A stretch of 64,000 nt of DNA from the NCBI GenBank assembly GCA_019095985.1, contig CM032663.1:34180284-34244283 (forward strand), in the 5' to 3' direction. Shown here piece by piece: positions 47,249 to 58,462 of this stretch. Position 1 is the first letter of the stretch, and the number at the start of each line of letters is the position of its first letter. A program made the position numbers and the translations under genes. The notes beneath the pieces were generated by a model. The model had not been told where the DNA came from. It did not search any database and saw only the letters and a program-made list of their open reading frames with translations. The stretch comes from Streblospio benedicti. Taxonomy: Eukaryota; Annelida; Polychaeta; Spionida; Spionidae.

Positions 47249-47904
47249 ATCTGAAATTTTGCTCTTTTTACTCTTTTACTCTATACTCATAGCAGTATAA
47301 CTATGTATAACTATGTATGGGTTTTAGTGTCCAATTCATACACACAAGATGATGTTGCAGAGTATGCGTGTGTTTAGCTTTTATGATGCCATTTCAGTTT
47401 TCGGACCTCAAGGGGCCGGCGTGGGTTCGATTACCAGTGGATTGTGGTGGTGGATGTTGAGCAAACTCATCAATTAACAGTTGCACAATGCTCGTAGTTC
47501 ACGGTATTATGATCAGCCTGGTTCACGCGCGCACCATCGCCTCCGTGCACATGCGTCACCCCCCATAAGTCACCTCATCATATTCGGCCCACAGGCATCC
47601 CACCTCCCTTCAATTGTCAGCTGGTGCACGCCTAGAACACTTCTAAAACACTAGTCATCATCAATAGATGCTTGCTCACACGCTCATCTGCGGCACTCAA
47701 TAGTTTTTTATTGAACATGACCTAGTAACATTACTAGGTACATGTTCAATATAATTTATTGAAGTGCTGCAGATGCGAGCGTGTGGAGCAAGCATCTGCT
47801 TGATGACGAAGTGCCCTGTAAAGACTGTAAAGTGGTGAGAACAATCTAGTGTGGTACGATATGTAATTCCGTAGGATTTTTGTGCTAAAATTGATTTTTT
47901 TGTT

Positions 47905-48330
47905 GATTTGGTATGGTTAGGGGTCCAGTTAACTAAAAATAATGGGGTTCAAATTTTCCGACCCCTGTACCCCTGTTTTTTAGGCCATTTTCCAAAATGG
48001 CCGCCCGGATACAAAAGCATTGCATTTTATTCAATATCTTGAGGTCTTAGTATTAAATTTGGGGTCGAAACATATGTTTTTGATGCCAAGGAGTACAATG
48101 AAATAGTTTTTAAGGGTCTAAAATGAGCCGCAGCCATAAAGGAAGCCATTTTCCAAGATGGCCGACACATATTATTAGCATTACACTGTTGCGTTTCTTA
48201 GTTAAGTGATGGTATCATGTTTACTGTCTAAGTTTATGTTTTTGATACTAATGGGTGTTATAAAATACTCTTTAGGAGCTTTAAATGGATCACTATAATA
48301 AAGAAAGCCATTTTCCAAGATGGCCGACGC
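47905..48330 (+). repeat. Left terminal inverted repeat, built of about 162-bp units
   Basis: Each unit starts with the GCCATTTTCCAAGATGGC core and ends with a TATGTTTTTGAT...TTTTAAGG-like block. Successive units have diverged, but the spacing is kept. A more degenerate continuation can be followed to about 48550. Confidence 0.8.
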
Positions 48331-48822
48331 TAGCCTATTATTAGTATTACACTATGTTACATTTCTTATCATGTTTAGTGTCATTGTTTATGTTTTGATA
48401 CTTATGGGTATATTTAAAAAAATCCAGAGACCTTTTTTTCTCGAAATGGCTGCTCTATAGGCTGCTATATAGGTTACTAGTATCAGTGTTATATTTTGTG
48501 CCTAATCTTATCATTATCATTATTTTTTCAGAAAACTGTTTTTCAAAATGGCCAGCAATCGATGGCAGCAAGCACCTTGGTCGATTTTGTTAGCTGTGTT
48601 TCATGTCTCTGTTATGAATATGTTAAGATAATTAAATGTGTTATTATCATTTGAACTAAAATCTTTCTCCTGATCAGTTTTTCAACTTGTCATAGACTAC
48701 ACAGACCCTTGCTAACAGGACATTTTTGAGGCGAAAGGAGTTCAACAACACTGGTGCTTTACCTCTAAACAAAGCAGCACATATTTCTTTTGTTTTGTCC
48801 TGTCTAAGTTACTTGGAATGCA

Positions 48823-51058
48823 TTGAGAACTGGAGACTTTGTAGTCCAGAAATCAGCGATACCATTCACCTCTCTGTTCACAGACCAGGCCTTGGAGCAA
48901 GAGATTAAATTTCTGAAACGTCATGGGGGCATTGTTGGCCTGAGTCAAGAGGAGGCAGCACTTGACAGACTCGTTACAACAACTCCTCATCTAGCCAGAA
49001 TGGTGCAGCAATACCTCACTAGCTTTCCAAAAGGATCACAAACCACAGAACGAAGTGAGCACTACCAATTGACAGGAGATGTGGCAATCAGAATTAGACA
49101 TAATGCACTAAAGTTGCGCAGCTCAATTGAAATACACTGTGGGGGAAATCCCTATGTAACGGAATCCCCTTTGAAGAATCTTGTTACTTGCCGCGTCATC
49201 TCTGAGGCTGCCAAGAAAGACATCCTTAATTCCACAGAAAAAGGGGAGAAAGCCTTTGAAGGTTTCGTTGAGCAAAGGCTGCTACCAGGGGCCACAGTGT
49301 CTATATGGGACCCAATGAAGAAATTAAAGCTCAAGACATGGGTAGAGAAGACCACAGTACTAACAGGAGTAGGTAAAAAGGCCATCAAGCTGCGAGAGGA
49401 ACGGGAGCTACTTGGTCGCTTTCTCATTATTCAGGGAAGCAGACCTGATTTGGTTCCAAAGTTAGAAGAAACTATTGGGGAATATGAACTATCTGTTGTG
49501 CCCCGTTCCTTGTGTGCAGTGGATGGGTCATTGTATGTTCCTACTGACAAGGCAAGCCTTCTCCATGCCATTGAAGCTGCAAGACTCACCTCTATCCCTA
49601 GTGACACTAACACAGTAGTAGCAATGGAATCTGCAAATGAAGACACTGTGAGGAGTAATGAAGTAGAGCCAGCAAGAGATGAACCAACTATCTTTGATAC
49701 AGTGCCTTCCGAACTTGAAAGTAGTGATAATGTCGAAGGTGAGGAAGCAACACCACCTGAACCATCAAATGTGCTTGTAGTTGATGCTATGGCAATCCTT
49801 CAAAGCATGAAGAAGACCCAAAGCATTAAAACGGTTGCAGATCTTGCTGATGCCTTCACACATCGCATTGATGTCATGATGCATGGATTCAAAGAAGGTC
49901 GTGTAGTGTTTGACAGATATCTTGAACTGTCTCTAAAGAACAAAACAAGGTTGAAGCGAGCTACAACATCAGTTGAGTATCAGGTACATCCTGATATGAA
50001 GCTCAATATGTCTATAAGAGAACTTCTATCATCTTCAAAGACCAAGCACAAACTGACATGCCCTCCTTGCAAATCATCTTCTAGAGCACAAACCTCAAGA
50101 CAATGATGCATTCAAAATGGTTGTTGTCTATGACAACAAGATCAAAAGTGATGACTTTGAAAGTGAACATACCCACGAAGAAGCAGACACACTGATTCCA
50201 AACCAGGTCCTTGCATGCCTTGAAACAGCAGATTTTAGAGAGATTAAAGTATACTCACCTGACACAGATGTACTTTACACTCCTTGTTGACCTTGTAGCA
50301 AATAATCATCTGCCTGAGAATGTTGGATTGAAGTTTCAGACTGGCAAAGGAAACAAGCGACGAGAAATTGATGTTGTTAAGCAGGTACATGCCATTGGTG
50401 TCAACAAGGCAAGAGGTCTCATTGGACTGCACAACTTCTCAGGTGCAGACTGGGGGAGGCAAATTTGTGGGAGTAAAAAAAAAAGACCTGGGTGAGTGCA
50501 TACATGAAGCTGAGTGATGATGATCCAGCTATCAAAGACTTCCAGCTTCTAGGTTCAGGACCAATTCCAAGTGACCTTGTAAATGGGCAATTGCCACAAC
50601 TACTGCAGGGTCTAGAGAAATTTGTATGTGGTGTTTACAGTGCAAGAGGACCATTTGACCTCCCATCCCTTAGGTGGGAACTCTTCAGGTCAAAAATCTT
50701 GAGGGAGAGATGCTGCCCCCAACACGAGCATCACTCCTGCCACATATACTACGAGTGAATTACATTGCCCAAAGGGACAAATCATACAAGACATCTTGCC
50801 CAGAACTCCCTCCCATTGAGGATAACGGTTGGCGACTGGAGAATGATGTGTATCTTCCTGTCAGGTGTTTGATTCCACCAGCTCCCAAAGGGTGTAATCG
50901 AGCTTACAAAGTGCAGCTGCAAAACTGGATGCAATGGACCTCGATGTAGTTGTCTTAAAAACTGCCTTCCCTGCACACCCCTATGCAAATGTCACAGTGG
51001 ACTTTGTGAAAATGTGATTACAACTAGAGTGGATGATGATCTTGATGATGACTATTGA
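48823..51058 (+). pseudogene. Large transposon-borne protein with PIN/FEN1-like motifs and a C-terminal CXC cluster
   Basis: The first open segment (to 50106) has SLFTDQALEQEIKFLKRHGG, an acidic linker and VLVVDAMAILQSM; later segments in other frames carry HTHEEADTLI, KVYSPDTDV, IGLHNFSGADWG and LPSLRWELFRS. The series D / EEADT / SPDTD / SGAD has the order of acidic metal ligands in PIN/FEN1-like nucleases (inference). The end has repeated CxC and CxxxC spacing (KCSCKTGC, RCSC, CLPCTPLCKCHSGLC), a tesmin/CXC-type zinc cluster as found in several transposase families, followed by an acidic tail and a stop at 51058. At least five frame breaks, near 50045, 50270, 50465, 50700 and 50890, show this copy is dead. 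Related multi-copy uncharacterised proteins occur in cnidarians and other invertebrates (from memory, unchecked). Confidence 0.7.
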
Positions 51059-51679
51059 GTTTATATGCCGGTTTAATTTAAGGATCTCACTGAAGAGATG
51101 GAACTTTGTAAATGTTGCTTTAATTTGTTTGCAAAGATTTAAGGTTTGTTAAAAGTCGTTTGGAAGAGTACCTATGTAAATTAATCATTTTAAAAGCTGG
51201 TTGTTGATTAGATACCTGTTTAAAAAGTGACCCTTATTGTACTCTTTGCATTTATTGTATTTGTTCCTAACACATCCTTACACAGGTTTCAAATATACAT
51301 TAGTCAAATTCTGTATTTTCTGTAAACAAATAGAAATAAAAACTGTTTTTATTTTGAAATCTTCTCTTCTTTATAAAAATGAATTATAGATTCATCTTAT
51401 TCTACTGGTACCATAGACACAGAACAGTAGCACATAAATAAAAAATACAGGGCAATAATGCAATATGTTGTCAACATTGTAGTACAGGTATACATGATCA
51501 TAAACTTATTATTAGTTTAATTTGTCACATTTACGATGACTAGATGCCTAATGTTCCACAATTAAAACTGAAAACTATTGCATGTTATTGTTAGATGTAA
51601 AAATACAGATATAGTAAAAAACATTATAGTGAACTCTAATATGATGAAATTTGGTTGTGGCATGTATCATAATTTACGA

Positions 51680-52104
51680 GGCGGCCATCTTGGAAAATGG
51701 CTTTCTTTTATGTCAGTGATCCATTTAACACTTAAAAGGTATTTTATTACACCCATTGGCATCAAAAACATAAACTTAGACATTAAAAATGATACTTTTA
51801 ACTAAACTAAGAAATGAAATAGGGTAATGTTAATAATTAGCGTTGGCCATCTTGGAAAATGGCTTCCTTTATGGCAGGGTCTCGTTTTTAGACCCTTAAA
51901 AACTATTTCATTGTACTCCTTGGCATCAAAAATATATGTTTCAACCCCAAATTTAATACTAAGACCTCAAGATATTGAATAAAATGCAATGCTTTTGTAT
52001 CCGGGCGGCCATTTTGGAAAATGGCCTAAAAAACGGGGGTACAAGGGTCAGAAAATTTGAACCCCGTTGTTTTTAGTTAACTGGACCCCTAACCATGCCA
52101 AATC
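51680..52104 (-). repeat. Right terminal inverted repeat, mirror of 47905-48330
   Basis: Three GCCATCTTGGAAAATGGC-type cores 162 bases apart, in mirror order to the left arm; end at GCCAAATC. Identity to the left arm is visibly high. Confidence 0.8.
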
Positions 52105-52117
52105 GGGTGGGGTGGGG

Positions 52118-52638
52118 GGGTATTAGATGGATCAATCATTGCCATATGCATGTAGTGTGTATATGGCTGTCACATATAGCGATGGAAGTAAGGTGATGGA
52201 GGTGTATTTAATCTGTTCCAGATTTCATGTTTCAACCCGAGCAGCAGGAAAACAGGAAGGGGGTGATGGAGATGCATTTAGACTGGCCTGGACCTGTTTA
52301 GATAGGAATGGCGTAGAGAGGGTTGGGGAGAGAAGAGGGGGTTGGGTGGCGGCCGAAGGAAGGGTAGAGGAGGGTGGGACGTTTAATACGTTCTACACAT
52401 GTTTACCAGGGGTAGCTGTAGCTGGTGGGAGGGATATTAGAGGGAACAACCATTGCCATATACATGTAGTGTGTATATGGCTATCATTTATGCTGATGGG
52501 AGGAAGGTGATGGGTGTGTATTCTGAGGGGAGATAGTGTGCGAGAAGGGGTACAGAGGGAATGATGGGGAGGGAGGATGATTTAATGTGTTCCCGATCTC
52601 TACTGTTTCAACCCGAGCAGCGCCGGGTATACAGCTAG
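52118..52638 (+). mobile_element. Helitron-like 3' region with an internal duplication
   Basis: Ends GAGCAGCGCCGGGTATACAG + CTAG followed by T, with a GC hairpin (CCCGAGCAGCGCCGGG) just before, as in Helitron 3' ends. Text ATTGCCATATGCATGTAGTG at 52138 recurs as ATTGCCATATACATGTAGTG at 52452, and TTTCAACCCGAGCAGC recurs at 52231 and 52606, so a unit of about 315-375 bases is duplicated. No Rep/helicase gene. Confidence 0.55.
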
Positions 52639-53550
52639 TGATGATATATAGAGATGAACTATTAGAAATTGATTCCAATGCCTGTAGGCTACTTATGATT
52701 TTTATACATTGTCTGATACAGATGTATTCATTATGTTCAACCATACAATGATATTTTATATTATGAAAGCCAATTTTAGAACATCTCTAACGCAAAAATG
52801 TTTCTCATTTGCTATGTATTTTCTTTTTAAATTTTCTAGTCATTCTACACTGAATTTACAGATATATTTCTCATATGTCTTCTGTTATGTACCAATTATT
52901 TTACATGGCTATATGAGCCGATAATAACATCTACAAATCTATGCGATACCTGTGACAGATGCAATATATGCAATTCATAAATCAAATACCTTATAATGGC
53001 TGTATTTACACATTGGACAGGGTATCCCATAGCACATGCACGTAATATAGCACATATAATCACAGAGTACACTGTTACAAAAAGCAATGAAAGAAGTTCT
53101 ACAATTAAGCACATCGATAGTCTAATTGGTCCCACTGCTCAGTTCCGCTGCTGCTAACTTCTTTTTCTATATTTGAGATCATGTTTTGAAATCTCACTTG
53201 GTAATAAAAATTTCGTTTATATTGATCAATTATTTGTATAGGACAATGCTTTTTTTTTCACTAATTGCTCTTAAGTACATCACCTTTCTTTACTTTGTCT
53301 GTGACAACAAGAAAGACAATCGATGGGACGACGAGTATAGGTGTGTTTAGGCATGGACGTGTTTTATTCTATTGTCTGCTGTGGTTTTAGACACTAGCCC
53401 CGGACGGTGTGTGAGACGTAGATTATTTTTTTACCTACAATTGATATACAGGTAAATATCTAAAAATCAACTCACCATATAGGGTGATATATTGATACAC
53501 TGTTTGATATTGTCATGCACAGAGGCTTTCAGACCGACAATTTTGGAGGC
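52639..53550. other. Nothing recognised
   Basis: AT-rich, no repeat family or exon identified. Confidence 0.35.
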
Positions 53551-54065
53551 TCAGACGCTACGTTCAAACCAAACACGGACGTGTAAGCTGGACGGTGACC
53601 TACAATAGAACCAACTTTTCAGGTTGTATATATACCCATCCATGTCCCACTGCTGGTTGCTTACGAAAAGCAGATGGATGGCTTATAAAATGTTCCAAAA
53701 AGGTCTCGTCCGGCCAAAGACGCCACCGTTCGTTATCCACAAGTTAAGCGAGGGTCTGCGGCGTCTACGGCGTTTTCCGCACGCATTGACAAACATACTG
53801 TTGTGGGCACATCAGCACGGGCTTCGTGCGTTGTGAGTGCGTCGGCACAGGGGGTTGTTTTTATTGAGGTGGCCGTGCGATCAACATGTATAGAACGTGC
53901 GATGTACTCATGTATAACTTACGTTCTACGCACCGTGTGTGATTACTAAAGTACGGGATCCGCACGTTCATGGTACAGGGAACGCACGGCCCCAGTACTG
54001 TGTCTGTGCTGACAATGTGCGGTTGAATCCTCTGCGTTTCACGTAAGGTCTCCGCACTGCCTCCT
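53551..54065. repeat. GC-rich block of short dispersed motifs
   Basis: Contains many GTGCGT, ACGTTC and CCGCACG-type words in both directions, similar in texture to the subterminal region beside the Harbinger transposase. It may be a non-autonomous relative, but no ends were found. Confidence 0.35.
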
Positions 54066-54449
54066 TACAGTTAGGCTTAAAAAGTTTTGACCCTCATGAA
54101 GAAAATTGAGTAAAAAAGCTGTAATAACTCCATTGCATAAAGTGTCATGAGACACCAATTTCATGGGGCTACACATACAATTCTAAACTATAATTATATT
54201 GTTACTCGAATAGGCTATCTTGCCTAAAAGTAACACTCATCTTGAGGCGACATAAATTCCTGTGTGTAATACATTTTTAACCACAAATGCACCACATTTA
54301 ACCACAATATACCATAAGATCAAAACAAGATCTAACCATATTAAATCAATTTTTATATTTATCTTTTCATTAAAGTAACGATGCACTGACTCCTGTTCAT
54401 TTCATTTTCAAAGGCTTTGACAGTTTTTGCAGATGTATGTTTCAGCGTA

Positions 54450-54866
54450 TCTTGAATCATTGATTTCGCTACCTGCTGTGGGTGTTGTGTTTGTGTTCAC
54501 ATCTTTATGGTATGGTTGCAGCAGTAATTGCAAAGTTGTAAGTGGCCCAAAGGATTTGTATGCACTAGATAATGTAATTCACTTTTGGTTGATATTAAAA
54601 TCTGAGAACCTGCAACACCGTCTGAACCAGATGTCTCGAACTTAGGCGCAGGCAAGGTGAGGGACATCTGGGTCACACAGTGTTGCAGGTTCTTAGATTT
54701 TAATATCAACCGAAACTGAATTGTATTATCTGACTTAATGCTTGGCTTACATATAAATACTAATAGTTTGGGCCAATTACACCATTTCAATTACTGTTAC
54801 TAACATGCCTTAAAGCTGTGAACACAAACACAACACCTACAGCAGGCATACACCTGCATTCAAGGT
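54450..54866. repeat. About 417-bp foldback palindrome
   Basis: The arms run from CTTGAAT/CCTGCTGTGGGTGTTG through GTGTTTGTGTTCACA and TTAAAATCTGAGAACCTGCA to a centre near 54655, then mirror outward. The inner part of the same family recurs at 56990-57145. Confidence 0.75.
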
Positions 54867-55149
54867 CTTGTTTTAAATTTTGGTTTCTGGTGAAAATCAG
54901 TTTTAAAGAAACAATGGAAAATGCCATGAGCATGTCGAAACAATATACCAATGGCGCAGCATATATCTTAAACAGTTATGGCGTGTCACATTTAACAAGT
55001 AGTTTCATTATACATGTATACCTAAGCGTTTTGACTAATGCAGTGCTATTATTGGTTGTTACTTGTACATTGTAATTGGTAAAGATTAAAGTTCTCCTTG
55101 GTGTTTAATTGTTATTGACTAGATATCAAATCTCAATCATAAATCATAA
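54867..55149. other. Spacer between foldback and LINE
   Basis: No recognised content. Confidence 0.35.
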
Positions 55150-55900
55150 ACTAAGTGTCACATAATGACTATCACCAAACGTGCATCCCCCCTCATCAAA
55201 TTCTACCAGCTGGATAGTACAGTGCTAAGCCACGTAGACTCTGCGACTTACTTGGGCATCCTGATTCAGAACGCCCTCAGCTTTAAGGATCATATTAGGA
55301 ACACTGCAAATAAGTGCAACAGCAAACTTGGCTTCTTACGAAGAAATTTACGTAGGTGCCCGCAGGCACTTAAGCAGACCGCATACTTCAGCCTAGTCAG
55401 ATCAGGAGCAGAGTATGCATGTGTAGTATGGGACCCCCATTACAGGACAGATAAAGAAACACTGCAGAAAGTCCAGAACAGAGCTATTCGCTGAGTGTGT
55501 GGAAAGAGACCTAGAGAAGAGGTCAGTGTGTCCAAACTTCCCAGAGATTTGAAGTGGGCTCCCTTGGAGCAGCGTCGTAAAATCCAACGCCTAACCCTCA
55601 TGTACAAGATAGTGCATGGGGAAGTAGCCGTGACACCGGACCAGCTTGGTCTTGTCAATGCTGACAGTAGGACTCGTGCGTCACACTGCCATAAGTTTCG
55701 TCAGTGCTCTGGAAGAACTGGCTCGTTCCTCAATGTGACAGTAAAGGAGTGGAATATCCTTCCCGCCAATGTGGTGGAGGCTGACTCATCAACCAGCTTC
55801 AAGAGTCAGCTGTCTGCGCAGCTGGGTTGAACCAGTACGACTCACCTGGCGCAATGAGCTCTTGCTCTCTGCCGGTCTTAAACTAGAACTAGAACTAAAC
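55150..55900 (+). mobile_element. CR1/Jockey-like LINE, 3' end only
   Basis: Encodes the region after the RT palm: SATYLGILIQNALSFKDHI, CNSKLGFLRRNLRRCPQALK, GAEYACVVWDPHYRTDKETL, LQKVQNRAIR, one in-frame TGA at 55492-55494 (Trp in many relatives), then VCGKRPREEVSVSKL, LKWAPLEQRRKIQRLTLMYK and SSTSFKSQLSAQLG with a stop near 55830. It ends with a short CTAGAA-type repeat (AAACTAGAACTAGAACTA), typical of LINE 3' tails. Strong 5' truncation; dead copy. Confidence 0.85.
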
Positions 55901-56365
55901 ATTAATTTACAGATGCATCACGACAATTTTTAATCCACATATGTAAGTACAGTCACATTTTAGAATAAGTTCGTGTTGAATATGGCGTGGTGCTTGTGTA
56001 CATTATGCTATACGTTTGCATAAACACAAACATTTTTGCTCATTGCTAGTGGATGGGCATATATACAACCTGATATGTGTTACCGAATGTAAGTCACTTT
56101 CTGGCTTACTCTGAGCTTTCAAGTTTGTCACTATGAATACCTCTGAGCATGCATCGAAATATCAAATTGAATGGCGGGTTGATATCTAAATAGCAACCTG
56201 TATGACGGGTTGATATCTAAATGTCAACCTGTATATAGAATGTAGGCCAAAATAATGTACATGTGTGAGTCTCACACACCTTCTGGGATGTATGTGATAA
56301 CAAACCGTTGCAGACAATAGAAAAACAGCACTATCATGCATTTATAATATATAAACAAGCATTAA
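55901..56365. other. Nothing recognised
   Basis: A short direct repeat, GACGGGTTGATATCTAAAT-like, occurs at 56174 and 56202. Otherwise AT-rich. Confidence 0.35.
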
Positions 56366-56980
56366 CCCTAGTCAGTACATTAGGAGTCCGTTTGGACCCC
56401 AGGGGTATACTTTTTGTGATATATCTTTATCCGCTTGGTATTTCTTCTTTTCATTTTAAGTAGTTGTCACCCTATATCTTTTCTCTATCAGTACTGAAGA
56501 TTATTTGAGTTATTTAAATATTAGGACGTACATAAAAATATTTGCTTGGGGTCCACATGGACCCCACACCCATTGAGAACAGAAAATGCAGAGTACACTG
56601 GAAATTCTTTTGATTGAATGCCTTTAATGAAGTTGTCAGCTCATATCTTCCCATTATCAAGAATGAAAATTATTTTCTTTGGTTATACATACATAAGAAC
56701 AAATACAAAAGCAATTTTATTTGGGTCCACATGGACCCCAGACACGATGGGTACAGGGAACACAGAGTTGTTCGATAATTTGACCTATTAAGATATGTAT
56801 ATAATAAAAAACATAACTCTTTACTTGTTATCTTTATCTGAGACAGTCATAATTAACATATGAATGTATTTGTATTAAAGAAAGATCATGAATTTGAAAG
56901 AAAATCACATCCAATGATTGGGGTCCACATGGACCCCTATTGTACTGATTAAGGTGTTTTGCTTAATGTACTGATGAGGG
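56366..56980. mobile_element. Non-autonomous piggyBac-like element
   Basis: Flanked by TTAA on both sides (56362-56365, 56981-56984), with inverted ends CCCTAGTCAGTACATTA...TAATGTACTGATGAGGG. TTAA sites and CCCT ends are piggyBac hallmarks. Inside, a near-palindrome GGGGTCCACATGGACCCC occurs at about 56549, 56723 and 56919, with an eroded copy (GAGTCCGTTTGGACCCC) near the left end. No transposase. Confidence 0.75.
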
Positions 56981-56989
56981 TTAAGTCAG

Positions 56990-57145
56990 ATAATGCAATT
57001 CAGTGTTGGTGTATTTTAAAATCTAACAACCTGCAACACCGTCTTACCCAAATGCACCTCACCTCGGCTGCGTCTCAGTTCTAGACATCTGGGTCATACG
57101 ATGTCGCAGGTTCTTAGATTTTAATATCCACCTTAACTTCATACA
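56990..57145. repeat. Second, eroded copy of the 54.45-54.87 kb foldback
   Basis: TAAAATCTAACAACCTGCAA, GACATCTGGGTCATAC and GCAGGTTCTTAGATTTTAAT mirror each other and match the inner arms of the earlier palindrome. Confidence 0.65.
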
Positions 57146-57439
57146 TTATCTACTTCGTAATAACACATATATGAAATATGCAGTTATAAGGGGTTATTGT
57201 GTGCATTTCTCTACGATAGTGAGGCTCCCAAACTAAGTGCAATATTTTTCATGATTGAATGTAGTCATCACTATGAGTTATACAATCATGGTAATATGGT
57301 AACATCAATATCCGGAATTTGAAAAGGGGTCTGCAGACCAGATAGGAAACATGTTAGAAAGAAAGTTTTAATACTTAATGTTTGGATTGTATTTGAGCAA
57401 AGACAGCAAGAAAATGAATGAAGGGGGATAGTGAATAAT

Positions 57440-58090
57440 GAATCCATACGCTGCGTACCAAGTATGTAGACTACTTTTAGTTGTTGGATATGTATTCCTG
57501 TTGATACGGTGCATAATATTCATACATGTAAGGGCACCCGGTTCCACCAATGTCAAGGTGGTGTGTTTTCTAGAAGTTAGGGGATTCAAAGAAACCCCAG
57601 TGTTTACTTCATCTCAAGGTTTGGGGTTACATTATATTAACGTTGATATTACGAGTATTAGTGCATATTCTACACTTTTATATTCACTTATATTTGTCTG
57701 AATTTTAGTAGTAAATAAAAGCAATGTCATAATTTGAAACAAAAATCTGAAGTTGGTGTAGTGTTCAGTAATTAAAACTTTTACGATAAAATATAATCAG
57801 AAATGAGCTTTCCCTTTTCAAAGAAGAAAAGTAATGTTGAAAAAGTAATGAACAATCGCTTTATTTCCCTCTCAGAGCCAGTGGAGTACAATACATCTCT
57901 CATCAGTTGGGAGACACAAATCGGATACGTCATAGTAGCACGTTACAAAATGTTACAAGAAAGAAACCCAAGCAGTATGTGGTTAATAGAATAGTTTGGT
58001 TTATTTAAATATGTGTATTTCATATACATAAGAATTGCAAAGTATGCCCTTGATAACCAAACTATTTAACTATCATAATGGCACTATGCA
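57440..58090 (+). pseudogene. Duplicated 3' end of the F5/8-C gene (last intron, last exon, 3' UTR)
   Basis: The sequence parallels 36800-37420: GGGCACCCGGTTCCACCAAT, GTAGTAAATAAAAGCAATGT, the acceptor TCTCAG followed by AGCCAGTGGAGTA, then GAAACCCAAGCAGTATGTGG. The copied terminal exon lacks the original stop (TAC instead of TAG after GTGGAG). No upstream lectin exon precedes the copied intron within the window, so this is a non-functional segmental copy about 20 kb downstream, or the end of a second gene whose other exons were lost. Confidence 0.7.
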
Positions 58091-58462
58091 TATGTTCACA
58101 CATTATATTACAATAACAATTGTAGCAAAATTATTTTAAAAAGCAAATCAAATTTCTATGTCAAGCGAGAGCACAACTTCCCTCACACAGTTTATGTTGA
58201 TAAACATGATATGAACACTAATAATGCTTCGTGAATGAATAGTTTGCTTGCAATAGTCATGTGTTTACATTATTTTGCAATATAATCAATAATAACATAC
58301 AAACCAAGCATGCAAGGCATGTCCATTTAGAGATGACATGAAATATGAAGTAGAATATGAAAATAGAGTACATTTTACCGTATATTTTACACATTTAAAT
58401 GGCGGACAACCAAAGGAAGAAATCTTTCCAAAACATAGGATTTGATGAACTCTGTTGTCATT

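Larger units (their letters stand above)
47905..52104. mobile_element. 4.2-kb DNA transposon, unclassified, with about 425-bp inverted repeats
   Basis: The sequence from GATTTGGTATGGTTAGGGGT inward to about 48330 is mirrored from 52104 back to about 51680, including GGTCCAGTTAAC, GAGGTCTTAGTATTAAATTT and GTTTTTGATGCCAA. Near-palindromes of the form GCCATCTTGGAAAATGGC (or GCCATTTTCCAAGATGGC) start at 47984, 48145 and 48307 on the left and at 51684, 51846 and 52008 on the right, each 161-162 bases apart. The space between the arms holds one large broken gene. No clear target duplication was seen. The terminal repeats imply transposition by a DDE-type or other DNA transposase, but the encoded protein does not look like a standard one. 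Confidence 0.8.
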
